Shown piece after piece: positions 1-7,108 of a stretch of 13,769 nucleotides of DNA. Location: assembly GCA_040758525.1 (NCBI GenBank), contig JBFLVQ010000194.1, forward strand, positions 1 to 13,769. The letters are read 5' to 3'. Origin of the DNA: JBFLVQ01 sp040758525 (GTDB taxonomy: Bacteria; Acidobacteriota; Blastocatellia; Chloracidobacteriales; JADJPF01). Under the pieces are notes generated by a model that searched no databases, was not told the origin of the DNA, and saw only the letters and a list, made by a program, of their open reading frames with translations. The position numbers were made by a program, and so were the translations under genes. The number at the start of each line of letters is the position of its first letter. The stretch's first letter is position 1.

Positions 1-234
1 AAGAGAGTCCTCTTCTTTCAAGTCTTTTATAACTTTGCTCGTCCTCATATGAGTTTGAGACAACCCTTGCCAAAGCAGCAGCGAACTCCTCAGGGGATCA
101 TTGCTCACAAATGGCTGCAGCGGTCTCTGGCTATGGCTGCTGGCATCACCGATCACGTTTGCTCTTTTAGAGAGTTGCTCACCATCAAATTTGATCGTTC
201 TGTTACCAAAGATTATCAAAGTATTAGCGGATGA
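1..234 (+). pseudogene. C-terminal part of an IS1-like DDE transposase, open at the left edge
   Basis: Reading frame 1 is open from the first base and ends at TGA 232-234, giving 77 residues. The translation carries an NFARPHMSLR block followed about 30 residues later by LAMAAGITDHV and a ..REELL-like end. This pair (…N-F-x-R-P-H-x-S-L-R… and …T-P-A-M-A-A-G-L-T-D-H…) is the usual C-terminus of IS1-like transposases in soil bacteria and cyanobacteria, containing the last part of the DDE domain. The usual TP before AMAAG is SL here. An ATG at 49 lies inside the conserved block and is not a real start. Whether the element is intact cannot be judged because its 5' part lies outside the window; no clear terminal inverted repeat was found in the 50 bases after the stop. 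The family call is from memory of the motif, not a search. Confidence 0.7.
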
Positions 235-284
235 GCACCTGAAATCTACCGAATCAACAACAAGCAATTGCTTTGGTAATAAAG

Positions 285-1142
285 TTATCTGCTGTAATAA
301 TCTGTAGAGTTTGTTTGAAACCGTGTTTGAAATGCCTGTAAAGTGCTTTTCTGTTTACTCGGATCGTATACTGCGAATACCACACGATCAAAATAGCTCT
401 GAAAATGCGGACTAGCGAGCCAATTTCCAAATGTGTCTGCAACCATGCTCGGTTGATTACGAAAAACACCACAACCCCAAGCACCTAAGAGTAATGTGCG
501 ATGCCCATGCTCACGTGCAATGGCAAGAATAAGACTGGCTCGCCGCCGTAGTACTTCTTCGATCTTTGGCCATATATTCTTATTGATACGCACGGCTTCA
601 CCAGCATTTGGTGCTGGTGCTGTAATAACTGATGCGAGAAAAAAACTCTCTAGAAATTCCAATTTTTTAGTACGAAACCAAGGCACTTTAGGTGAATAAA
701 TTATATGATCAGTGTACAAGAGCGAACTTTGAGCACGATTGGCCTCGTAATAAAGTGGCTGCGTCAATAGACATGGATATAAACCTGAGCAACGACAGAG
801 ATCTTCCTCTTGAGCTTTTGCACCATTGATAAATCCGCCTCCTGGATTGCGTGCTGATGCATAATTGAGTAACAGAAGATCCTTACATTTTTCGGTTTGC
901 ACTAATCTTCTAGCTGCTTCTTGAGTTGTTTCATCGGTTACTTCAATAATTGGTAGTTGTATAGAATCGGCTGCTCCCTGTTTGTTGACCAAACCATAAG
1001 CTTGTTCAGGTGTATAGAGAATGGTTGCCGCGACGGCAGCACGCTGTTCAGATAGAAGTTCAACTATGTTGCCAGAATTTGAAATATATCGTCCTTCATC
1101 GAGAATATGCAGTGTTTCTTGAGCAACTCCTTTAAGGGACAT
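285..1142 (-). CDS. Microbial-type poly(ADP-ribose) glycohydrolase (TIGR02452-like macrodomain protein)
   Basis: This 285-residue cytoplasmic protein has the PARG signature in the expected place: N-P-G-G-G at residues 99-103, followed by Q-E-E at 111-113 inside a ..GAKAQEEDLCR.. stretch. In PARGs the GGG loop binds the diphosphate of ADP-ribose, and the second Glu of QEE is the catalytic acid that removes ADP-ribose from poly(ADP-ribose). Residues ~10-50 match the N-terminal helical cap of the bacterial type, and LLLGAWGCGVFRN near residue 216-229 is the second conserved macrodomain loop (G-x-W-G-C-G-x-F-x-N). The length of ~280 is normal and nothing is missing. The start is supported by AAGGA 8 nt upstream. 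No ADP-ribosyltransferase gene is visible nearby, so the substrate is unknown. The gene sits alone between a transposase remnant and the hydrolase, on the same strand as the latter but 225 bases downstream. Confidence 0.9.
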   Translation of the reverse strand: MSLKGVAQETLHILDEGRYISNSGNIVELLSEQRAAVAATILYTPEQAYGLVNKQGAADSIQLPIIEVTDETTQEAARRLVQTEKCKDLLLLNYASARNPGGGFINGAKAQEEDLCRCSGLYPCLLTQPLYYEANRAQSSLLYTDHIIYSPKVPWFRTKKLEFLESFFLASVITAPAPNAGEAVRINKNIWPKIEEVLRRRASLILAIAREHGHRTLLLGAWGCGVFRNQPSMVADTFGNWLASPHFQSYFDRVVFAVYDPSKQKSTLQAFQTRFQTNSTDYYSR

Positions 1143-1367
1143 CTATTTTTTCCTTTTAATCTATATGGCCTCAAAGTATCTAATGAATAAGATTCTATCT
1201 GAGATTTCGTGAACAGCCAAGCAAAGTATAGTGTTTGCAAAAACAATATTCATTCTTATATTGACTATGAAAAGTTAGTCTATGATACGAAAGCGTGACA
1301 GTAAAAGGGTGTGAGGATGTCCGCAGTGCTGATGGGCGATTAGCTTTACTTGATCCCTGAAAGGAAA
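1143..1367. other. Intergenic spacer with no gene seen
   Basis: This 225-base AT-rich gap lies between the hydrolase stop and the PARG start. Short ORFs on either strand are under 20 codons or are shadows, with no convincing ribosome site. It presumably holds the PARG promoter, but no clear -35/-10 pair could be picked by eye. Confidence 0.5.
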
Positions 1368-3173
1368 TTATTTGGCTCTTAGCTTCTCGACCTCCTGGAG
1401 CTTTCGTGCAACTTCCTGATTGCCAGGCTCCAAAACGAGTGCCATCTGGAGACATTTAATCGCATAGTCAAGCTTACCGACACGTGCGAAGGTTTCACCA
1501 TTGATAACAAACAAGTCGTTGAAATCGGGATGAAGCTCACGGGCGAATGCAGCAAGGGCGGCTGCATCACGGTTCTTTCCCTGATCCAATAGTTGGTAAA
1601 CTAGCGCAAAGAGAAACACAGGATGCAATACAGAATGAGTAGAGTCCTTCTTATACACACGTTTTAACAGCACAACCGTCTTCTCAATGCCATGTTCCTG
1701 CAAGTAGGGCCGTAATTGGCGTGGCAGCGGTAGTTCAGTCTCCTCACTGCGATAGGCTGGTGGATTGGTGGTGCCTTCTGGCACATACTCCATGTGCGGC
1801 TCTGACCCGCCTAACTTTACTTTCAAGTGCGGATCTACCAATCTATTACGAGAGCTTTGATCTTCTTTCAGGTATGCATTAAGAAACCATAGCACATACT
1901 GATTCAATGACTCGTAACTACGACGAATAGTGCGCAACCGCACCAACTCTTTAGCCTCCTCTTCGCCAGGTTTATCGGTTCCTGCTTGCACACGGGCTTG
2001 GGTCAATAATTGCACACGTAGGTTCTGGCGAATACAACCTTGTGAGATGAATTCATTATGTTCTAGATCTCGCAACGTGAGGTAGTAACGGCGACTTCGG
2101 TCAAGGGTGTCGAACATAGGGAAAAAGGCATGCGGTTTAGCAACTACAAGGAGCGGCCCTGTGAATTGGTGACGGCCTTCGGTGACTGTCGTGATCAGGC
2201 GGCTCCAACGCGGGTCGGCAAGGCTATAATAGTCCTGCGTAGTGTCTAGGCTGACAACAGCATCTATAACAGAATTCTCCTGCGCGCGCAGCCTCAGTAC
2301 TGCGTGTGCCCCACCACTATGTCCCACCACACCAACGTGCCGCCAGTCCACGTTTGAGAGTTGTTGAGCGTAAGCAATAAGAAACTCCATATCGCGAACT
2401 GAAGCCATTTTGCCATCCACATTGAATGATGCACCAGTCGGGTCTTGGAACGCACTACCTACTACTACATAGCCATGGCTGGCTAAGAATTCGCACAGCA
2501 CCGCATTGTCTTCAAATGACGAACCATATCCAGAATGGTAGATCACAAGTGGAAACTTCCCTGGTGCGGGTGTGGCGTTACGCTGGCATGTGGTGGGAGT
2601 ATCAAGAAACTGGTCGAGTAGTTGCGCCTCTAATGTGGTCAGTTCTGCAAGAGGCTTGCCGATGACCTCTTGGCAGATGACTTCGCGATTATACTTCGAC
2701 AGTGCGGTAGAGAATTTATCGAGTTGTGGCTCGCTGGTCGGCAGATCTAGGTATTCTCTATGGCGCATGGCTTTATCTGATACACGATCGTTAGTTGGAT
2801 ACCATATGTTGATCAGGATGGGTCGAGCGGTTTTATCCTCACCATAGGATGATTTGTCTGCGAAAGTGGTGTGGTAAGTTCGTGTGTAGTCTAATTTACA
2901 AATGGAGCGAAATCCCACTTGGTAACTGCCTGCTGGGAGGTTACCCCAGAGTTGATGATCGCCAGCAAACACATTACTGGCAAATATAGCCCAAATACTG
3001 ACGACCCAGACGACTGCTACTATCTTGTATCTTCCTGGTGAATAAGCAAAGCTGTTAAATCGACTCTTTGATTTGCAGCGAGGATAGAGTTCTCGACACA
3101 ACTTAAATATCTGCTCAAATTTGATGATTTGTTGCGTAGTTGGTTTTAGTTTATACTTGAATGCCCTGTACAT
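1368..3173 (-). CDS. Exported alpha/beta hydrolase with C-terminal TPR-like region; N-terminus fused to a TnpB fragment
   Basis: The 601-residue ORF has three parts. Residues 1-31 (MYRAFKYKLKPTTQQ…CRELY) are the start of a TnpB transposase, not of a hydrolase. Residues ~50-70 form a hydrophobic helix ending in VFA|GD, a likely signal peptide or anchor. Residues ~75-430 are a serine hydrolase resembling the plasma PAF-acetylhydrolase/dienelactone hydrolase group: the oxyanion-side strand LVIYHSGYG at 209-217, nucleophile G-H-S286-G-G at 284-288, probable Asp310 (VVSLD) and probable His372 (LEHNEF). Residues ~490-595 contain paired helices ending in LDYAIKCLQMALVLEPGNQEVA, as in TPR repeats. 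The catalytic residues are all present, so the enzyme may still work, probably outside the membrane. The native start appears lost: between residues 31 and 50 there is no ATG, GTG or TTG in frame. No Shine-Dalgarno site precedes 3173. The substrate cannot be inferred. Confidence 0.75.
   Translation of the reverse strand: MYRAFKYKLKPTTQQIIKFEQIFKLCRELYPRCKSKSRFNSFAYSPGRYKIVAVVWVVSIWAIFASNVFAGDHQLWGNLPAGSYQVGFRSICKLDYTRTYHTTFADKSSYGEDKTARPILINIWYPTNDRVSDKAMRHREYLDLPTSEPQLDKFSTALSKYNREVICQEVIGKPLAELTTLEAQLLDQFLDTPTTCQRNATPAPGKFPLVIYHSGYGSSFEDNAVLCEFLASHGYVVVGSAFQDPTGASFNVDGKMASVRDMEFLIAYAQQLSNVDWRHVGVVGHSGGAHAVLRLRAQENSVIDAVVSLDTTQDYYSLADPRWSRLITTVTEGRHQFTGPLLVVAKPHAFFPMFDTLDRSRRYYLTLRDLEHNEFISQGCIRQNLRVQLLTQARVQAGTDKPGEEEAKELVRLRTIRRSYESLNQYVLWFLNAYLKEDQSSRNRLVDPHLKVKLGGSEPHMEYVPEGTTNPPAYRSEETELPLPRQLRPYLQEHGIEKTVVLLKRVYKKDSTHSVLHPVFLFALVYQLLDQGKNRDAAALAAFARELHPDFNDLFVINGETFARVGKLDYAIKCLQMALVLEPGNQEVARKLQEVEKLRAK
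3081..3173 (-). mobile_element. 5' fragment of a tnpB (IS200/IS605/IS607 orfB) gene
   Basis: The first 31 codons of the hydrolase ORF read as the invariant N-terminus of TnpB: an M-Y-R-A-F-K-Y-K-L-K-P-T start, then a helix, then L-C-R-E-L-Y. In TnpB proteins this is followed by N-x-A-L-x-E-R; here homology stops after LY and the hydrolase pre-region begins. The remaining ~350 codons of tnpB, its nuclease domain and the 3' end that carries the guide RNA are absent. A deletion or an aberrant transposition that fused the element's left end in frame with the resident gene would explain this. The exact junction cannot be placed to the base. Confidence 0.75.
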
Positions 3174-3184
3174 AGTAGCTACTA
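3173..3184. repeat. 12-bp perfect palindrome overlapping the chimeric start codon
   Basis: TAGTAGCTACTA is self-complementary and its first base is the A of the minus-strand ATG. It could fold over the start, be a protein site or be part of the transposon end. It is short enough to be chance. Confidence 0.35.
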
Positions 3185-3488
3185 CGTTCTTATTATGAAT
3201 AGAGTTGCTATTTGGCGGCAGGATTTTCCGTCCTCACAATAGAATTGCCGGGTTTTTAAATTGCTTTTCCTATAAAAGAACTGGACCTGGCGAGAATTTG
3301 TTACGTTACAGGGATCAGGTAATGGAGAAGCGTATAGCAGTACCGATTCTCGTCTGCTGATAAGTTGTGGAGTGTATAGTGCCGTAACGTATCCGCCAGC
3401 AGGTAATGGATTGGTTATCCTTGGCGATATCTTGTATGAGAGGAATAGGTGATAGTCGTGAGCGAATACTTAACTCTGGAGGAGTAAA
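3174..3488. other. Intergenic region between divergent genes, partly of transposon origin
   Basis: These 315 bases separate the TnpB-hydrolase chimera (minus) from the exported protein (plus). They hold the 12-bp palindrome, the nested stem-loop, an 8-bp inverted pair TACGTTAC (3302-3309) / GTAACGTA near 3383, and a 10-base direct repeat CAGGTAATGG near 3317 and 3409. A Shine-Dalgarno site for the plus gene lies at its right end. No ORF with credible coding features was found. Confidence 0.5.
3216..3257. repeat. Nested stem-loop upstream of the TnpB fragment (possible IS left-end hairpin)
   Basis: CGGCA at 3216-3220 pairs with TGCCG at 3246-3250, and inside it GGA at 3221-3223 pairs with TCC at 3231-3233. 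On the plus strand the stem is followed by GGTTTTT, as in an intrinsic terminator, but no plus-strand gene lies just upstream. Lying ~40 bases before a tnpB start, it could instead be the subterminal hairpin that IS200/IS605 transposases recognise. Both readings are inference. Confidence 0.35.
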
Positions 3489-4169
3489 ATGATTAAAAAC
3501 AGTAGACACAAAACTCTCATTGCCTCAATGTTGGTAGTAGTTAGTTTCTCCCTCTTATCATTCGTGATTGCCCAACCAGTACAAATATCAGACAAGCAAC
3601 AACAGTTAGCAGATGAGTTGTTCGATTATTCTGGTTACTACGCTAAACGGTTTATTGTAGAAAAACTGATGAAGCTTAATTTACCAGATAAATGTTGGGA
3701 AAAAGCGCTCGGCAACAATGGCTGGGGCGCACATAAAATGTCATTTGTTACTGGTGATGTCGCCGCTTGGTTTAAAGAATATTTAAAAGATGACGATGTC
3801 TTTGCCTATGGTAGCTCGCTACCAGAACAGAAAGATAATAGACCAAGAATCGAAAAAGCTGTAGAAGGAATGAAGGCCAAGTACTTTTTAACTGTTGATG
3901 CATCGGAATGCGACTGTAACCAAACTACCTCGGATTTGGTCAGCAAATATATTAGTTATGTGGGAAGCTATCCATATCGGCAAGGATTTGTCTCTAAAAG
4001 TGGAGTCTACTTTGCACGCTTAGTAATTACTCCAAAAGTGAAAGATGTTACTGCTACAGTGAGCAAAGATGGGCGCGAATTTAGTGTCACAGCACCAGCA
4101 GAGATCGAACCGGCTGCTTGGGATTCCAAGATTGATAAAGTATTCTCGAAGGCCCATAAAGATTACTAA
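3489..4169 (+). CDS. Exported protein of unknown function
   Basis: This 226-residue protein begins with a classical signal peptide: basic MIKNSRHK, a hydrophobic core at residues 9-27 and a likely cleavage site after VIA28 (next residues QP). The start is firm, with GGAGGAG 4 nt before the ATG. The mature part is hydrophilic and lysine-rich, with Cys69 and a C-D-C pair at 141-143 that might form a disulfide outside the membrane. It ends in an alternating strand-like segment (residues ~172-203) and a short charged tail. There is no lipobox, no further membrane helix and no recognised catalytic motif. The family is not recognised. It stands alone on the plus strand, convergent with the downstream regulator, so context gives no role. 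Confidence 0.8.
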   Translation: MIKNSRHKTLIASMLVVVSFSLLSFVIAQPVQISDKQQQLADELFDYSGYYAKRFIVEKLMKLNLPDKCWEKALGNNGWGAHKMSFVTGDVAAWFKEYLKDDDVFAYGSSLPEQKDNRPRIEKAVEGMKAKYFLTVDASECDCNQTTSDLVSKYISYVGSYPYRQGFVSKSGVYFARLVITPKVKDVTATVSKDGREFSVTAPAEIEPAAWDSKIDKVFSKAHKDY

Positions 4170-4171
4170 AA

Positions 4172-4194
4172 CTATCTCTTCCTTAGTTAGATAG
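4172..4194 (+). terminator. Weak stem-loop just after the exported-protein gene
   Basis: CTATCT pairs with AGATAG across an 11-base loop, starting 2 bases after the stop codon. No T-run follows. It may contribute to 3'-end protection of the transcript; it is too weak to call as a terminator with confidence. Confidence 0.25.
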
Positions 4195-4224
4195 GCAAAT
4201 CACCATGTCGTGGGTTGCTTACCA

Positions 4225-4283
4225 GTCATCGCGGTTGGTTAACTCAAACTGAGCACAACTCCCACTTACCCAACCGCGATGAC
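4225..4283. repeat. Long imperfect inverted repeat (18-base arms) between convergent genes
   Basis: GTCATCGCGGTTGGTTAA (4225-4242) and TTACCCAACCGCGATGAC (4266-4283) pair at 17 of 18 positions; the single mismatch is 4239/4269. The 23-base loop holds a smaller hairpin, CTCA (4243-4246) with TGAG (4250-4253). It sits between the ends of a plus and a minus gene, where a bidirectional terminator is expected, but neither side has a T-run. Alternatives are a REP/MITE-like element or a protein-binding site. Confidence 0.75.
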
Positions 4284-4374
4284 GAGTAGATCAAAAAGTA
4301 ATCTCTAACCGCTTAACAATTAGATTGTCAATTGTGCGCAAGGACATAAACCATTTGATATAAACTTCTAGTTG

Positions 4375-5223
4375 TTAACCTGTTTGGTCAAGATATTTCT
4401 GAAGTACCAGCGAATGTTGAGAAGTAGTCGGAACAAGTGCTGCTATTGCGTGACCAGCTAATTCAGAAACGTAAAACCGAGTGTATTGAATACTGATTGC
4501 CTCTTTATGGCCAGGGAGGCGAACCCTTCCTGGAACAATGGCCAGTTTAGCGACTTTCCGCGCATTCCAAATATGATCAAACTCATTGCTGGTATGACGC
4601 AACTCATCGATCAGTTCCTCTACCCCATCATGATTGCTTGCCCAATTCATACGTAGAGTTTCAATCAGGTTCTGTATACCTAAGTCAGACACTGCATCTG
4701 GGTACATCTTGCGACGATCTTTATCCATAAAGAACCGCCAGAGCATGTTGTGTTCCCACTTCGTAGCCGTTGCTACATCATGACCATAGACTGAGCGAGC
4801 GGCAGCATTAGCCGCCAATATATCGAATCGGCTATTGTAGAGCACCGCAGGCGCAGTCGTAAAAGCGTCGAGAATATTCTGCAAGGACGTAATTGAAATG
4901 GCAGGCTTACTAATGGTTGTAGGAGGATCTCCATTAGGCTCAAACTGAGCAAGCAACGATGCATAGAGCCACTCTTGTTCGGATAATCGCAGGACTTGCG
5001 AGATGCGACGAAGCGTTTGCAGCGATGGACGGATTTTTCTTCCTTGCTCAAGCCAAGTATACCAAGAAGGACTCACCGACGAGAGCATTGCCACTTCTTC
5101 ACGTCTAAGACCAGATGTGCGACGCCGTACACCATGTGCCAACCCATAATCTTCGGGTCGTAAGAGCTCGCGGCGCGATCGCAATAGATCTGCTAGCTCT
5201 CGTCTACGTTGATCATCATTCAT
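4375..5223 (-). CDS. XRE-family regulator with MmyB-like ligand-binding domain
   Basis: The 282-residue protein has an N-terminal helix-turn-helix at about residues 32-88, with the family pattern R-R-x-T-x-G-L-R-R-E-E-V-A (~34-45), a recognition helix S-P-S-W-Y-T-W-L-E-Q-G (51-61) and R-x-I-R-P-S (62-67). Residues ~108-275 match the MmyB-like ligand-binding domain (PF17765 type): the L-x-A-N-A-A-A motif, N-x-x-W-R-F-F after it, and the late block R-L-P-G-H-K. These regulators are thought to bind fatty-acid-like or other hydrophobic ligands and usually control an adjacent oxidoreductase gene. The start has GGAG 7 nt upstream. It is divergent from the three NAD(P)-binding genes and separated from them by a region with nested inverted repeats, which fits local control and autoregulation. 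Ligand unknown. Confidence 0.9.
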   Translation of the reverse strand: MNDDQRRRELADLLRSRRELLRPEDYGLAHGVRRRTSGLRREEVAMLSSVSPSWYTWLEQGRKIRPSLQTLRRISQVLRLSEQEWLYASLLAQFEPNGDPPTTISKPAISITSLQNILDAFTTAPAVLYNSRFDILAANAAARSVYGHDVATATKWEHNMLWRFFMDKDRRKMYPDAVSDLGIQNLIETLRMNWASNHDGVEELIDELRHTSNEFDHIWNARKVAKLAIVPGRVRLPGHKEAISIQYTRFYVSELAGHAIAALVPTTSQHSLVLQKYLDQTG

Positions 5224-5287
5224 ATAAGTCTCCGAAAGATCTACTCAGCACTTCCACTCAAGACCCCACTATTCCACTCTTAACTAT

Positions 5288-5358
5288 GATGGGTCTAGGT
5301 TTCGAAATCAGATGTGCAATCGGATCCTATGACTTACAATCCTAGGATATGTCCCATC
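5288..5358. promoter_or_regulatory. Nested inverted repeats, candidate operator of the MmyB-like regulator
   Basis: GATGGG (5288-5293) and CTAGG (5295-5299) are mirrored by CCTAG (5341-5345) and CCCATC (5353-5358). The right half also contains the perfect palindrome ATCCTAGGAT (5339-5348), and AGGAT (5344-5348) is inverted as ATCCT (5356-5360). The cluster ends right at the -35 element of the plus-strand promoter, where repressor binding would block transcription. Operator function is inferred from position only. Confidence 0.45.
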
Positions 5359-5359
5359 C

Positions 5360-5388
5360 TTGTTAAGCTCGAACTATTAACATATATT
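5360..5388 (+). promoter_or_regulatory. Candidate sigma-70-type promoter of the oxidoreductase genes
   Basis: TTGTTA (5360-5365), a 17-base spacer and TATATT (5383-5388) form a good vegetative-type promoter, pointing to a start near 5395 and a leader of about 100 bases before the ATG at 5497. It overlaps the inverted-repeat cluster by one base. Confidence 0.5.
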
Positions 5389-5496
5389 GTCAATTAGGGT
5401 CAATAAATGATGGACATTAGTTGGTTATCACAAATCAATACTTGTATTAGACAGGTATTTAGATCAGTGAACACTACAACAAAGATAGGAGAGATT

Positions 5497-6141
5497 ATGA
5501 AAATCGGGATCATTGGAACTGGAAACATGGGACGATCACTAGGGTTACGTTGGGCTCACAATGGCCATAGTGTCTTCTTTGGCTCTCGTGATCGGAGCAA
5601 GGCTGAAGCTGTTGCAGCCGATGCTGGCAGCTCAACGCAGGCGGGCGATTTCGATGCAGCCGCAGCATATGGAGAGGTGATTCTCTATACGGTACGAGAA
5701 CCATTGCCATCAAGCCTGCTGCGACAGCCACAAGCATTGGCAGGAAAGGTAGTCATAGATTGCAACAACAGCGATATACCGGATGACTTCGATTTTATCG
5801 CTCCGATTCCTTCACTGGCCGAGAAATTGGCTGCAGATGTGCCTCAGGCACGAGTCGTTAAAGCATTTAATACAATGTCATCTAAGGTTATCGAACTTGA
5901 TCGCGAAACGCTCGCATCTCAGCGTGTATCGGTTTTCCTCTGTTCCAATGACGCTGCAGCAAAAGCGATTGTGAGTGGTCTTGCCGAAGAGTTGGGCTTC
6001 ATCGCAGTGGATAGTGGTGAGCTTAAGCGTGCACGACTAGTAGAAGGCGTAGCTGACTTTATCAGATTTCAAATCCTCGGTATGCGTCGGGGATTCTTGG
6101 CCACGATCTCAATGAATATATTGCCGGAGCCATCCAAATAG
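5497..6141 (+). CDS. NAD(P)-binding oxidoreductase resembling F420H2:NADP+ reductase
   Basis: The 214-residue protein starts with a Rossmann fold, MKIGIIGTGNMG (G-x-G-x-x-G at residues 7-12), followed by the second strand ending in G-S-R-D (29-32); the Ser/Arg there favours NADPH. V-I-D-C-N-N (86-91) and V-V-K-A-F-N-T (120-126) are the conserved blocks of the NADPH-dependent F420 reductase-like group, in which the second domain is short. I chose ATG 5497, preceded by AGGAGA at 7 nt. An in-frame ATG at 5407 would add 30 residues that match nothing, ahead of a fold that normally starts at the first Met. Such proteins often reduce F420 or an unknown acceptor; whether this host uses F420 cannot be told here. 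It is the first gene of a three-gene plus-strand run facing the regulator. Confidence 0.85.
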   Translation: MKIGIIGTGNMGRSLGLRWAHNGHSVFFGSRDRSKAEAVAADAGSSTQAGDFDAAAAYGEVILYTVREPLPSSLLRQPQALAGKVVIDCNNSDIPDDFDFIAPIPSLAEKLAADVPQARVVKAFNTMSSKVIELDRETLASQRVSVFLCSNDAAAKAIVSGLAEELGFIAVDSGELKRARLVEGVADFIRFQILGMRRGFLATISMNILPEPSK

Positions 6142-6157
6142 CCGTAGGGCTATTTGG
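6134..6157 (+). terminator. Perfect 10-bp hairpin spanning the stop codon of the F420-reductase-like gene
   Basis: CCAAATAGCC (6134-6143), loop GTAG, GGCTATTTGG (6148-6157). The TAG stop (6139-6141) lies inside the left arm. There is no T-run after it, so it may be a weak terminator, an RNA-stability element or an attenuator that lowers expression of the two downstream genes. Confidence 0.55.
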
Positions 6158-6291
6158 TCAAATGCGCAGTCATAATCTGAAAGACCATAGGTAGAGATGC
6201 TATCGATGAGATCTTGTTATCAGAATTAATTTCCATTGCTATGTCGGCAATATATTCATATTTTAACTCATCTGAACTAGGGAGCATCAAA

Positions 6292-7032
6292 ATGATCTCA
6301 ACATTACAAGGGCAAAAGGTAGTCGTAGTTGGAGGCACAAGCGGTATGGGCCTTGGCGCTGTACAGGCAGCAATTGAGGCTGGCGCCAAAGTAATCGTGG
6401 CTAGCCGTCGTCCCACGTCTGTGCGTAACGCACTTCAACCTTTAAGTGACAAGATTCAGCATATGGTTGTGGACATCATGAACGAGGGTGCTATCCGAAG
6501 GATGTTTGAGGATATTGGCGAACTTGATCACTTATTCATTACTGCCACTCCTTCTACAAGCGCAGCGGTGGGCGCTTTTCTTGAACAGGAGCTTGCCCGT
6601 GCGCAGGAATTTATGAACGGCAAATTCTTCGGAAGTTGGGCCTGCGCTCGTTATGCGGCTGCGAAGATGCGACACGACGGCTCGATCACTTTTCTCACTG
6701 GTGCCTCATCGATCCGCCCAAGACCAGGCACATCGATAATCACAGCGACCTTTGCCGCCGTTGAAGCTCTCTCGTGTGCGCTAGCTGTGGAATTGGGGCC
6801 GTTACGTGTCAACACGATCCGCCCTGGCTTGATCGATAGCGACATGTGGAGTTTTCTAGATGCAGCGGCGCGCAATGAGCTTCGTGAAAACGTAATCAAA
6901 AAATTTCCTGTCCACCGGGTTGGAAAGATCGAGGATGTTGGTCACGCTGCTCTGTTTCTTATGACAAACCCATATGTGACTGGAACTGTACTCGAAGTCA
7001 CAGGTGGTGAACAGCTCGTAGATGCTTTTTAG
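6292..7032 (+). CDS. SDR-family protein lacking the YxxxK active site
   Basis: The 246-residue protein has the short-chain dehydrogenase fold: cofactor loop V-V-G-G-T-S-G-M-G (12-20), an A-S-R-R (37-40) end of strand 2 that favours NADPH, Asp61 after strand 3, and L-R-V-N-T-I-R-P-G (171-179) after the active-site helix. The catalytic Tyr-x-x-x-Lys is absent: where the lysine normally stands two residues before A-V-E-A-L there is Phe154, and the Tyr position is Ile150. Ser139/140 remain. A subgroup of SDRs next to MmyB-type regulators shows the same loss, so this is probably ancestral and not damage. The start at 6292 is supported by AGGGAG 7 nt upstream; the in-frame ATG at 6214 has no ribosome site and adds unmatched residues. 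The gene begins 150 bases after the preceding one. Confidence 0.85.
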   Translation: MISTLQGQKVVVVGGTSGMGLGAVQAAIEAGAKVIVASRRPTSVRNALQPLSDKIQHMVVDIMNEGAIRRMFEDIGELDHLFITATPSTSAAVGAFLEQELARAQEFMNGKFFGSWACARYAAAKMRHDGSITFLTGASSIRPRPGTSIITATFAAVEALSCALAVELGPLRVNTIRPGLIDSDMWSFLDAAARNELRENVIKKFPVHRVGKIEDVGHAALFLMTNPYVTGTVLEVTGGEQLVDAF

Positions 7033-7108
7033 GAGACAAATGATAGTCGCAGATAAGTAGCCGCCTTAGCCAAATAAATCTCTTGATAAGCTATGAATGG
7101 AGGAGCAA

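Noticed and set aside
3081..3260. TnpB guide (omega) RNA
   Set aside because: That RNA comes from the 3' end of tnpB; only the 5' end is present here.
4225..4283. Integron attC site
   Set aside because: The stem-loop looked attC-like, but GTTRRRY/RYYYAAC core sites are not at the right positions and no cassette or integrase is nearby.
5407..5496. Earlier in-frame start for the F420-reductase-like protein
   Set aside because: The extra 30 residues precede a Rossmann strand that normally starts at the first Met, and the ribosome site (AGGAGA) is at 5497.
6214..6291. Earlier in-frame start for the SDR
   Set aside because: No ribosome site, and the added residues match nothing; AGGGAG supports 6292.
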